Shown piece after piece: positions 23,334 to 34,100 of a DNA stretch of 64,000 nucleotides; positions within the stretch are counted from its first letter, which is position 1; each line of letters begins with the position of its first letter. Source of the stretch: Aptenodytes patagonicus. Lineage: Eukaryota > Chordata > Aves > Sphenisciformes > Spheniscidae. The stretch spans positions 42,610,746 to 42,674,745 of the forward strand of contig NC_134951.1 of the NCBI RefSeq assembly GCF_965638725.1, written 5' to 3'. Both the position numbers and the translations under genes were made by a program. The notes beneath the pieces were generated by a model. It had not been told where the DNA came from and made no database searches. It was given only the letters and a program-made list of their open reading frames with translations.

Positions 23334-24176
23334 TCAAATACAGCTTGTGTAATGGGAAGGTGGTCTCTGAACTTCTTCTTTCAAGTCAACGAGGAGCTTT
23401 TTTCCACATTTGTCTTCTATATTCAGGGGCAAGGATGGGGAGCTGTTGTGGAACTGTCCTGCAGCTGCTGGTCTGCGGTGACCGATGATTTCTGATTTGT
23501 GGCAGTCACTTTTTGAGCCTTGATGTTTCTTGATGTACCTCTTCAGATAACATTTTATGGAGTATTTGAAAATGAGATAACTCAATTCACTTAGATTTAA
23601 TACAATGCACAGGCATGAAGTTGCCACCAGAAAACAGATGAAAATCATCTTCTCAGTGGGTTTGGAAATATAGCAGTCTACGGTGTTGGGACAGGGTCTT
23701 ATGTCACATTTCACAAGACGTGGTACTTTGAATCCATTGTACAATTTATAAAATAGAACAAGAAAAACTATTTCAAATCCAGTTTTTAAAATAAGGCTGA
23801 TAAGGTAAGTGCACAGCAATCCACCATCTATCTCTCCTGGACTTTTATAAAGTTTCTGGTTGTGGTGTTTCTCTCTGTTCTCTCGGTAAGCAACATGAAA
23901 AACAACCAAGAGTGAAGGGGTAGAGACCATGATTAATTGCAAAGCCCAAAGTCTGATGTGGGAGACAGGGAAAAAATGGTCAAAGCAGACATTTTCACAG
24001 CCAGGCTGCTTGATATTGCATTTGAATTCATCGTGTTCATATTTCCAGATGTTTTCTGCAGCCACAACGTAAACGAGTAAGCGGAATATGAACACAACTG
24101 CTACCCAAATTCTTCCAATTCCTGTTGAATATTCATTCACTCCACTCAGCAGATCACGTAGGAATCCCCAGCTCAT
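23334..24176 (-). CDS. GJB7: Gap-junction protein beta 7 (connexin 25-like)
   Basis: A single-exon connexin of 280 residues. I start at the Met at 24174-24176 because connexins begin M-S-W; the open frame continues 12 codons upstream, but a splice-acceptor-like TTTCCTTGAG lies just before the ATG on the minus strand. It has four membrane segments, at about residues 22-40, 76-95, 120-143 and 177-199. The first extracellular loop has Cys at 53, 60 and 64 (C-x6-C-x3-C) and the second at 157, 162 and 168 (C-x4-C-x5-C), the connexin docking signature. Six such subunits form a hemichannel in the plasma membrane. GJB7 is assigned from the position between ZNF292 and SMIM8 and the antiparallel orientation, as in human. 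The cytoplasmic tail is about 75 residues, making the protein longer than the 223 residues I recall for human GJB7. Another beta connexin is possible on sequence alone. Confidence 0.92.
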   Translation of the reverse strand: MSWGFLRDLLSGVNEYSTGIGRIWVAVVFIFRLLVYVVAAENIWKYEHDEFKCNIKQPGCENVCFDHFFPVSHIRLWALQLIMVSTPSLLVVFHVAYRENREKHHNQKLYKSPGEIDGGLLCTYLISLILKTGFEIVFLVLFYKLYNGFKVPRLVKCDIRPCPNTVDCYISKPTEKMIFICFLVATSCLCIVLNLSELSYLIFKYSIKCYLKRYIKKHQGSKSDCHKSEIIGHRRPAAAGQFHNSSPSLPLNIEDKCGKKLLVDLKEEVQRPPSHYTSCI

Positions 24177-26818
24177 TTTTCTCCTCAAGGAAAGAAGGAA
24201 ATGCTGTATCAAAGAAACACAAGATCAGAGAGATGCTTCCTCCTGGGTGAAGAAAAATGAGATGTTCATTCAAGGTGAAATATAACCAGTAGCTGAAGCA
24301 ATTTAAAATTATTAAGCATTTTAAAAGGAAAACAACAACAACAAACTCCTCTTAGTTCTGGTAGTTTCTACCTTCTGAGGCTATTACACAAATTTATTTG
24401 CTGTTAAAATAGGTTTTGTCAATTAGGTTGAAACCTAATAGTTCTGTTAAACTGTCCTCTGCAAGAAAATGGGCCTGTTCTTCCCGAGGGTCTCCTGGGC
24501 GTCAGGTAGAGCTTTCTCTGGCAAGTTCAGGCTAGCACTCTATCACTGAGGTATACTCAACTTAGCCCTGTCAGTTATGCAAATATGAAGCACAGTCAAA
24601 TCAGATTTCACTTCCAAATTTATGTATAGGAGCCCTGTGTCCCGTAATAAGTTGACTACCAAAATGCAAATTGTTTTCTTTTTTTCTGTGGTCTAACTTC
24701 TCGGTAAACTTGTGCAATATTGTAAATCCTGTCTTGCTTCACTGGATTTTCTTTGTTGTATTTCTTATCATTTAAGAAATGCACTAAACTTCACTCCAAA
24801 AATGTTTTTATTGTATAGCTTCTTTTCCGCACAAGCCTTCCCCTGTCCTAACTCTGGAACACTTCTTTTGGAAGAGCTGCCTAAGGAGCCATTGGCAGCC
24901 AGACTCTCCTCAAAGTCAGAAGAAGACCTGAGATAACCACCAAGAGCATACAGCCACCTTCCCACCTGGCCCCACCTCCGAGGTCTGCGCGGATCTTCGA
25001 GGATACCAAGCTCCCTTGTTTTGTAAGAGCAAAAAGTAGATGCATTCCTAGGACACAGAATGGCTGGGAGACATGAGGAGGGACATCTGAGAAGTTTCCA
25101 GATCCGTGTGTTCCGTCTTTTAATGTCCTCATCCCATCTACTGCTCCTGCAAGCTCTGCCTAGCAGGAGAGAAAATGTACCCCTCTGTGGCTGCAGTGGC
25201 ACGTGCAAATCCCGCTGCCATAGCTGCAGTTGGTACTGATGTGTGAGCAAGTTCATCAACTGGCAAGTTTAGAGTACACGTAGTAATTAGGCCTCAGCAT
25301 CACAAAGCTCAACACAGATGGAAAGCTCAGTACTACTTTTGCTGTCCCTTGATTCTGCAGCCCATCATGATCTCTGCCTACAGCCAGACTTCTGCTGGAA
25401 AACAAGGTTATTTGCCTATTTGGCTATTCCTACACTGCTACCATTAGAGCTGGTGACTTCCTTGAGAAGCTGAGGGACAGCTGCAGAAATGAATATATTG
25501 CTGATTTATACTGGGAAGGATGTTGAAAAAAGATGTTCTCACAAAGAATGGTTACCAAGCTACTCCTTTATGCTGCAGGTAAAAAAGAATAACAGAGGAG
25601 TATCAGTTGGCTCATATCCTATCAGACATATGCTTATATGCTTTTAAATATGTTTGGCAGGGTGGTGACTGTCATTAAAGACCTATTTCTGTTCTCCATG
25701 TCTGCAATTAGAGCTCAAGCAGAAGTTTAAATTGAGCTCTTCAAGACATCAGCACTAGGGCTTTAATGCTTTCTAGATAAGTCATACACAGTCAATACAT
25801 CGGTCTCAAAGGAGCTGAATAGCACAGCATGAAGATGCTACTATGTAATAAAGCACAGGCAAGGAAACAAAACATTCACGTGAGTGAGCGTGAATATTAA
25901 CGTGTATGAACACATCTAGTGGATGAGCTGTCCTCTGGAGTAGATTTGAAGGAAAACCTCAAAAGGCCTTTCCTAGGATTTTAAGTGCACAAGCCCTATA
26001 GAAGGGCAGACTGAATTTCGTTATTCCATGGAAAATGAGTATGGCTATGAGTGAGCTTTTGCTAATGGCCATAAGAACTGCACCATCCCTTTCTAATGTA
26101 AAAAGCCTAATGTCACCTATCAATCCATGACTGGAGTTACACCAGTGCTAAGCCTCCAGCTGAACAAGTCAGAACAGAAATGAAAGAGATGCTGGGTCAC
26201 CAACAAGGCACAAAAATCAGTGGGAACCAACGCTGGTGGAAATCAGGCCATGGAGATACCTAAATACAGATTGAGAAACTTACCTTGAGGTCTCTTTTCC
26301 CAAAACTGAGCTGCTACTTCTTTACCTGAGCAGCAAGACGGATTAGAAAAGAAGAACTTTACACCTGCTTTTGCCAATCCCACGTTGAGGAGAAGGATGT
26401 GAAAGGGAAAAGAAAGTCCTGCCCAAAGAAAATGGGGATCAAGGATTTGACTAAAATCTCCAGCAGATCCTGAGCAATGGGCAAATTCTAGCCAGCCAGA
26501 AGATCTGATGGATGAAATTCCTGCAAAGCGATTTTGAAAGACAGCAACACATTCTGGCACCTAGAAGTCTGGCGGTGAGGCAGCAGGGATTTCACAGGAC
26601 TAAAGATGGCTCCTGGTCTATGTGCTCTGTTGATGAGAAACTGAAATTTATTAAAGGACTGCAGGGCAGGTCTTGTAGCCAGCGGTGCTTCTGCAGCCAG
26701 AAGTCTGCAGAGCTTTGGTTGTATTTTCCTACTTGCAGCCTCCACTTGATGTTAAGAAACGGTTGTATAGGACAACCTTCAGCCACAAGCCTAAAGGGCC
26801 ACAGAGCCTGTTTCGTGG
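24177..26818. other. Upstream region of GJB7, no gene recognised
   Basis: This probably includes non-coding 5' exons or promoter of GJB7, but none can be placed. An A/C-rich AACAACAACAAC stretch lies near 24329-24345. Open frames such as the 163-codon minus-strand frame at 24768-25259 show no known domain and no convincing splice context. Confidence 0.5.
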
Positions 26819-26823
26819 TATTG
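26819..26823. repeat. Target-site duplication of LTR 1, left copy (TATTG)
   Basis: TATTG immediately precedes the TGTGGTGGG terminus of the LTR and is repeated exactly at 27931-27935. Confidence 0.85.
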
Positions 26824-27930
26824 TGTGGTGGGTTGACCCTGGCTGGATGCCAGGTGCCCACCAAACCCGCTCTGTCACTCCCCTCCTCAGCTGGACAGGG
26901 GGGAGAAAATATAACGAAAGGCTCGTGGGTCGAGATAAGGACGGGCAAAACAGACTCGACTTGGGGAAGTTAGTTTAACTTATTACCAATTAAATCAGAG
27001 TAGGATAATGAGAAATAAAAACTAAATCTGAAAACACCTCCCCCCCACCCCTCCCTTCTTCCCGGGCTCAACTTTACTCCCGATTTTCTCTACCTCCTCC
27101 TCCCGAGCAGCGCAGGGGGACGGGAATGGGGGTTGCGGTCAGTTCATCACACGTTGTCTCTGCCGCTCCTTCCTCCTCACACTCTTCCCCTGCTCCAGCA
27201 TGGGGTCCCTCCCACGGGAGACAGTTCTCCATGAACTTCTCCAATGTGAGTCCCTTCCGACGAGCTGCAGTTCTTCATGAACTGCTCCAGCGTGGGTCCC
27301 TTCCACGGAGCGCAGTCCTTCAGGAACAGACTGCTCCAGCGTGGGTCCCCCGTGGGGTCACAAGTCCTGCCAGCAAACCTGCTCCAGCATGGGCTCCTCT
27401 CTCTCCATGGGCCCACAGGTCCTGCCAGGAGCCTGCTCCAGCGCGGGCTTCCCATGGGGTCACAGCCTCCTTTGAGGGCATCCACCTGCTCCAGTGTGGG
27501 ATCTTCCAAGGGCTGCAGGTGGATATCTGCTCCACCATTAACCTCCATGGGGTGCAGGTGGACAGCCTGCCTCACCATGGTCTTCACCAGGGGCTGCAGG
27601 GGAATCTCTGCTCCGGTGCTTGGAGCACCTCCTCCCCCTCCTTCTTCACTGACCTTGCTGTCTGCAGGGTTGTTTCTCTCACAGTTTCTCACTCCTCTTT
27701 CCAGCTGCAGTTTTTTGCACAGGGTTTTTTTTTTCCCCCCTTCTTAAATATGTTATCACAGAGGTGCTACCACCGTCGCTGATGGGCTCAGCCTTGGCCA
27801 GCAGCGGATCCATCTTGGAGCCGGCTGGCATTGGCTCTATCAGACATAGGGGAAGCTTCTAGCAGCTTCTCACAGAAGCCACCCCTGTAGCCCCCCCACT
27901 ACCAAAACCTGGCCACGCAATCCCAATACA
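26824..27930 (-). mobile_element. Solo LTR of an avian endogenous retrovirus (LTR 1, 1107 bp)
   Basis: The element begins TG and ends CA, and is flanked by perfect 5-bp duplications TATTG, so both ends are exact. No internal retroviral genes are present, so it is a solo LTR, normally left by recombination between two LTRs. A 5-bp duplication is typical of ERVL-type elements. I recognise the terminal sequence as a repeat common in bird genomes, but cannot name the family with certainty. Minus orientation is inferred: on that strand a TATA-like CATATTTAAGAA lies at about 27752-27741, upstream of the repeat array, and remembered copies read this way. An internal degenerate array of about 46-54 bp units is listed separately. 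There are few obvious defects apart from indels and substitutions. Confidence 0.9.
27185..27620 (-). repeat. Degenerate tandem array inside LTR 1 (TGCTCCAG-cored units)
   Basis: On the plus strand the core TGCTCCAG recurs at 27191, 27283, 27332, 27380, 27434 and 27488, with weaker cores at 27237, 27528 and 27609. Most spacings are 46, 46, 49, 48, 54, 54 and 40 bp. Many units continue with C-GTGGGTCCC and a CCACGG/CCATGG block. On the minus strand the core reads CTGGAGCA and produces repeated W-S-R or L-E-Q triplets. Confidence 0.85.
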
Positions 27931-27935
27931 TATTG
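27931..27935. repeat. Target-site duplication of LTR 1, right copy (TATTG)
   Basis: Exact repeat of the five bases at 26819-26823, directly after the CA terminus of the LTR. Confidence 0.85.
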
Positions 27936-30524
27936 TTTGGGTTGTAACCAGTACAGCTCTTCTGTTCAAAGGAGCTGCAAATGTGCCTTTAAAAGGTTAT
28001 GTTTGCTTTTTGCACCACTGTTGCTATAGAAGATTGTGGATGTTAACTGATGCTTTTGTATCCTTTGAAAATACAATTAGTTCACTGAAGCATTGCAAAG
28101 GACATATGGAACGGAAAAAATAAAATGGACGTCAAAGATAAGGAGTTACTCAACAGGTGAGCAAGAAATAATTGACTTCATGGAACAGCGCAGGCATAGA
28201 CTGATGAGAGGTTAAATTAGCTGAGGCTAAAGAAGACAAAGTCATTATGTGGGCAGTATGAAATTCAGAGAAAGGTGAAGATTCAGACAACATAAAAAAG
28301 AGAAATCTTCAAGTAAGCATGCAATTGAGCAGCAGGAAAAAGATGACAGTGGTATGAGGTTTTGTAACACTTCTAGAAGTGGCAGTACATGTGGAAGCAG
28401 ATGCCAAGAGTAGTGTCAGGGCACGATGCTTTAGCAAAATTATATTCTGACTAACATAAAGATAAAAGAGGAAAAAATGTGATCCAAATCCTTGTAGCTA
28501 AAGAGAGATTTCAACCTTAGCATTTGGAGGCAGTTCATTTTGTGCAGAATGAATCAAAGGGAGTCAAGAAGGGAACTGGCTAAAGAACTTGAGTAGGTTG
28601 TGGAAAATGTAGATGACATCAATTTGCATCAAGCGTCCAGTGTTGAGGCTCACAATTAAACGACTCAAAAGTTTAAAAAAACAATAAAGGGGTCAAAGAA
28701 GGATCTATTTGGCACTGTGGAAATAAAGACCACAAAAAGACAGCCTCTATTGGAAATTACAAAGGAGGCACTAGAGAGTCTTAAACAGTAAAAGAAAGAT
28801 TATTTGCTCCAAGTGCTCAGGAAAAAGTTGAATGGAGCAAGAAGTGAAGGGCAGGAATTTGAGGTTAGATTTACTTTAACCCCCTGCTCCATGCTCATAC
28901 ACACACGCACACCCCAACTTGGACAAAAGCTAAAGATTAGAGATACATTGATTTGTTGTACTCATTTCTAGCTGAAGTACCAGGGATGAGCATGAAAACA
29001 AGTGCCTGGGCTCCTGCTACTACCAGCCAGGAAACAGAGCAGGTAATCTCTCTTCCTCCTCTCATACATCATTTATTCCCTAGATGTGACTTAAACACCC
29101 CCACACACCACCACACACACACATTGTGCTGTTCACTCGAGACACCAGTGACCAGAAGACCCTCCACACCCCCTGCTTCCCTCGGACATACCAGTGGCGT
29201 GGATCCCCCCCTCAAGGCTGCACATGTGCTCTGCTGAGCAAACCGAGCAACCTGAATGCACCATTAACTTCTGAGTGTGCTGAATGTAGTTTATTGAGTA
29301 AAGTGTTTGAATAATGCTATTGTTGTTGAGTATATTCATCAAATAATCATTTCTGTCGTTCAGTGAGGTCTACAGAAGGTTGGCTAATGTGTGTTGAGTA
29401 ATGCATCCATTGAAAAGCATAGTTGCTCAGAGAATTAGTTCACCTAGATTTCAATCAGCTCTGCTAATTTAATTACTTTAAAAGCAGAAAAGGTATCTTT
29501 GTGCAGAGGAAAATGGGGGGAAAAAAGTAAGAAAATGCAAGAACAAACTGACTAAGTGGAGAGGAAGTGGGGAAAGCATCCCAAGTGTTAGGGGCACAAA
29601 GAGGGCAGGCAGCTCCGAGCTCGGAGAGCAGGCAAATTACAGGAAGAAGGTGCAGTATTACGGGAAATGGAGATGGAACGGTGAGAAATAACAGAAAGAA
29701 CACAAACCTGGGAACAGTGGATCTCTGAATTCTGTACAAGCAAGCTGAACTATCCTCACAGGCTGAGAGATGGAAAACCACTTTCTTTTTCTGATATAAA
29801 CATTGCTAATGGGAGTATTTTGCTGCACGTACAACTTACCCTTTTTTTTTTTTCTTGACAGGAAGAAAGAGAACCATAAATAGTGTCAAAGATAATAAAG
29901 CAGAGAGCAGAAGTAGAGAATCACAGAGGATGACATAGGATCATAAAAAAGCAGAGCTGGTAACAATCTTGAGAGTTCATCCTCTCCATTTTTTTTACAA
30001 TTTAATCAAAACATCATCACAGCACTTTTTTTTTAAACACCAAGGATCATGTCAGTGTTATGAGGAAAAGAAGAAAAAAGCATTGCCACAATGGTTTCCA
30101 TAAATGACCGAACAAATAATGAAGCTTAACTTCAGATGTTCATTTAGTAATTGCATTTTCCCCTTATTTTCTTTGTTTGCTGATATAAGGAAGTGTGCAT
30201 CCATTTTATGATTGCTGAGTCTTTGTGCTTGTTTCATGGACTACCCACTGCCTCCTTACTGACTACCAGAGGTGTAAGGTCCACAGGCTGAGAAACACTG
30301 ATTTGCTTCATTCTCTGGTCCTAAGAAGGCTTCGTTGTGCATATACTGTTCCTGACAGATGTTTGTTCAGTCTGCTCCTTAACTGATGGAAGCCCCACTA
30401 GCCCCCCCACCCCCACCCCAGTGTGGTGCACCTGTGCCAGTGCTCCACTACAGAAGAAGAGGGAGCAGGAAACCTCCTGGGAACAGCGAGGTACAGTATA
30501 ACTCCATTCAGAGAAATCACTATC
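27936..30524. other. Intergenic, no gene recognised
   Basis: A-rich unique-looking sequence with a C/CA-rich simple repeat at 29094-29124 and a poly-T near 29841-29853. No exon, RNA gene or mobile element end could be supported. GJB7 upstream exons could lie here. Confidence 0.5.
29094..29124. repeat. CA-rich simple repeat
   Basis: Alternating CACA and CACC units with interruptions; an imperfect microsatellite. Confidence 0.7.
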
Positions 30525-31106
30525 AGCAATAGTGTGGCCAGCAGGAGGAGGGAAGTGATCGTGCCCCTGGACTCGGCACTGGTGAGGCCGCACCTCGAAT
30601 ACTGTGTTCAGTTTTGGGCCCCTCACTACAAGAAGGACGTTGAGGTGCTGGAGCGTGTCCAGAGAAGGGCAACGAGGCTGGTGAGGGGTCTGGAGAACAA
30701 GTCTTATGAGGAGCGGCTGAGGGAACTGGGGTTGTTTAGCCTGGAGAAGAGGAGGCTGAGGGGAGACCTCATCGCTCTCTACAACTCCCTGAAAGGAGGT
30801 TGTAGCGAGGTGGGTGTCGGTCTCTTCTCCCAAGTAACAAGCGATAGGACGAGAGGAAATGGCCTCAAGTTGTGCCAGGGGAGGTTTAGATTAGACGTGA
30901 GGAAAAATGTCTTTACTGAAAGAGTGGTGAAACATTGGAAGAGGCTGCCCAGGGAAGTGGTTGAGTCCCCATCCCTGGAGGTATTTAAAAGACGTGTAGA
31001 TGAGGCGCTTAGGGACATGGTTTAGTGGGCATGGTGGTGTTGGGTTGATGGTTGGACTCGATGATCTTAGAGGTCTTTTCCAACCTTAATGATTCTATGA
31101 TTCTAA
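30525..31106 (+). mobile_element. CR1 LINE, 5'-truncated 3' end
   Basis: The plus strand encodes the C-terminal end of the CR1 reverse-transcriptase polyprotein: [54 protein letters not shown] and [10 protein letters not shown]. The frame is open to TAG at 31023-31025 with no stop. It is followed by the CR1 3'UTR and a terminal ATTCTATGATTCTA, the octamer-type CR1 end. The left boundary is approximate, set where CR1 similarity (about GTGTGGCCAGCAGG) begins. CR1 copies are typically 5'-truncated like this and lack clear target duplications. Confidence 0.92.
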
Positions 31107-34100
31107 AGTCACCCTACCAAGCTGCACGTGTGCCAGCTATTCAAACTGCTGCACATCTGTGATAGGAGCTGAAAAACTATTGTTACAAGTCACTAACCTT
31201 GCAATACCTTTGTTTCTTGTTCAGCAGTGAGAGTGCCAATGTAAGGTGATTTCCAGGTCCTTATGAAAAAGCCAACAAGAAAAAACAGAGAGGTCATAAA
31301 AACTAACCTTTCCTTGTTCAGACAACTTGTCTCTTATCATCAAATATGTAAAGCTGTAACATTAACATCATATTGATACTCATTGCTTTTTAAGGCTCTT
31401 CAGAAACAAGCTAGGTAAGGCTTGACAACCCATGAGCAAACACAGCCCTCCTGGTCTGCGTGCTGGCCAAATTGTTCACTTCTGCCACAACTGCTGCTAG
31501 TGGTAGTGCAGCAGAGTCTGTGGTTCTCAGGCTGACGTGAGCCAAAGGTTTCCTACCTATTTCATCCTTCAGACACTTCCAGTGGAAGTGGAGGCCCCTG
31601 AATGGCAGATGTAAACATACTGGCAATAGCTTGTTCTTCTCTCACAGATCGTCAAAAAGTAATCTATAGACACTTTAGATTGAACTTCATTGGTATAAAC
31701 TCTTCATTAACCTGTAATAAGAAATGGAGTCCTCTCCTCAAAACATCAACAATCTACACAGAGAAAACACGTGCCGTGGAGGAGGAGATGTCCACCAGAG
31801 AGGTGATGTGGTTTATCCAGCACCACCCAGTACCTCAGAGGCAGAGCAAAGAAAAGAGCCATGGTTTCTCATAGCCCAGTCCCTTGCTTTCATCTTCCTT
31901 AGCTTACTGATTCTAAGTTCTCACTACTTCACAGCTGTTACTAACTTCTAACTCCTCAGAGCAAGAAATATGCCCTTTTTTGTACATTGGAAGATAAACC
32001 TCTGGGTACTGTGATAAGTGATACTAAAAGTACAATTCCACAAACAATTAAATAGTGCTTAAAATATACAAATGGGGTGTAAAAACATCAGCCTAGATAT
32101 TTATTTGCCACCAGCTACAAGAAGGAAAAGACTAGATGGAAGAGGGTTCATCTGGTCATTTAGCACTAGACCAGAGCTGGTTGGTTTGGCTTTTACACCT
32201 GACTTTCATATTGGCTTCCAGAGTGGCTTGGGACAAACCTCCTTCCTCTCTGGGCTTCAGGACCTTAGCTGCCCAACATTCACTTCTCTGAAAATATCAC
32301 TTACAAACTACATCTTCAGTAGGCTTCGTAACCTTAAACACGCTTGGCATTCTTTTTTATAGCCAGTGGTGGCAAAATCCTGTCTCATTTTGTATTTAGG
32401 GAAACCACAAACACCACTTAATAACCCAGTAGCTGCTGAGTGTGATGCTTTGCCAGCTGCTAATTGCTGTGGTCTCTCCTCCACAGCAATGAATGGGTTT
32501 TGAGAGAGGGCAGACACAGTTCACTGTTTTCTTTGTTTCTCTGGTAAACTATGTAATTAAAAAAAATTCAACTCGGAAGTAGCCAAAATGACAATTTTTT
32601 TTTAAGTCATGATGTCTGTATTTCACCCACACAACTGCTACTGCATTTCTCATCACCTTTGTGCCAAACAGATAACCCATCTCTCCCATGCTCTCTTGCT
32701 GCAAACAGAAACTCCCTCTGCAGCAAATGATCTTCAACATTAATAAGTATTACTGCTTCATTTGTGCTACTGTTGTAACGCTGCTGTTCTAACGCTTTAG
32801 TCAACTCGTAAAAAAAATGAATTGACAAAGTCAAAAGATTTCCACTTGAACAAGTGATGGTCAATGGCTACACTACAGTTTGTAACTCTTTAGTAGTTAC
32901 AAAGTACTGCAACAGTACAATGAAAAGAGGATTATATCTGTGTTTTATGCTGGCTGGTGGGACACTTATTATCAAGTCTGTTTGATTTGGTAAACCTATA
33001 TTTTATAGCAAGAAACTCTAACTTACCTGCATCTCAGTGAATGATTACAGCCGGACCCCAGCTTTCTAGTGGCATTAACAATCAACGATTCATTTCCGAC
33101 AAAGGGAGTTACTGCTTTAAGCCTTGAAAATGGAAACTGCTCGTCTCCTAGGTAATATTAACTAAACGAGTGAAACCTGATCACCTCTCCTGGCACACTG
33201 TTCAAACAAGAACCATAATGCGTCTCCTATCATCAGAACGATATGAGGAAACTACGGCATTTGTTTAAAGTCGCAGACTTTATCTGCATCTTTTGAGCAC
33301 TCATCGGCATCAGGTCTAATGCTCCATGCTTTGTGCTTTCACATTAGCAACGGCACAACCTGAAGACACGCACGCTGGGGCGTCCAAAGCAGCGGGCAAT
33401 GATCAGTGGCTGTCTGTGAGACACGTGTAGCCCGTGCACTTGCAAGCCAAGAAGTCACTTGACCACTTCTCTGCGAAGAGCCTGCCTTTCGTACGCCGTT
33501 CCTACAGGAATGACCTGGAGGATCCAGCTAGCTCCCCATTTCAGGTGCTGCTTCATTGCTAACTTTCGTCTCGTCCAACTTATGCTCTCTCTCCAATATT
33601 AACTTTCCTGCAATATCAAAATAGCAAGAAAGGCCTTCATGGAATACTTCTTGACTCTTAGCACCCCTTCGTAGTATGGCTTATGAATTTTTTCAGAAGA
33701 ACTTTGTCCATGTGAAAAACTTGAAACCTCTGTATGGAATTACAGTAACCTTCTGAAATCATGTAACTGACCGAAGAGCCTTAACTCCCACCCTGTGTGC
33801 TCTTTGACATTTTACGTTGGATTTGTATTTCGGGTTCCCTTGGGCGAGTGAATTGTCCGCTAAAGACAAATATTCTTTTAGGCACACATTACTGTGAACA
33901 ATACACAAATGTTCAGACAGGTGTTTCTATTAAAAATTTAAATTACAGTGGTTTTCCCAAGTAACTGAAGTCTGGTTTTTGCTATTAAAATGTATTTTGG
34001 TTACTGTACATGCTAATCAATTCCCACATTGGACTAGGCAGTGAGCCACTCCCCATGAGAAAGCCCATAACTTTATTTTAAATAACTAAGCAATGGAGTA

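Noticed and set aside
24177-24212. Extending GJB7 by 12 residues to an upstream in-frame start
   Set aside because: Connexins start M-S-W, and a splice-acceptor-like site lies between the upstream codon and that Met.
24768-25259. Minus-strand 163-codon open frame upstream of GJB7
   Set aside because: No recognisable domain, repetitive Arg/Ser/Leu composition, and no supporting splice context; could be part of a non-coding exon.
27126-27782. Plus-strand 218-codon and 156-codon open frames
   Set aside because: They lie wholly within LTR 1 on the strand opposite to its inferred transcription and reflect the tandem array, not a gene.
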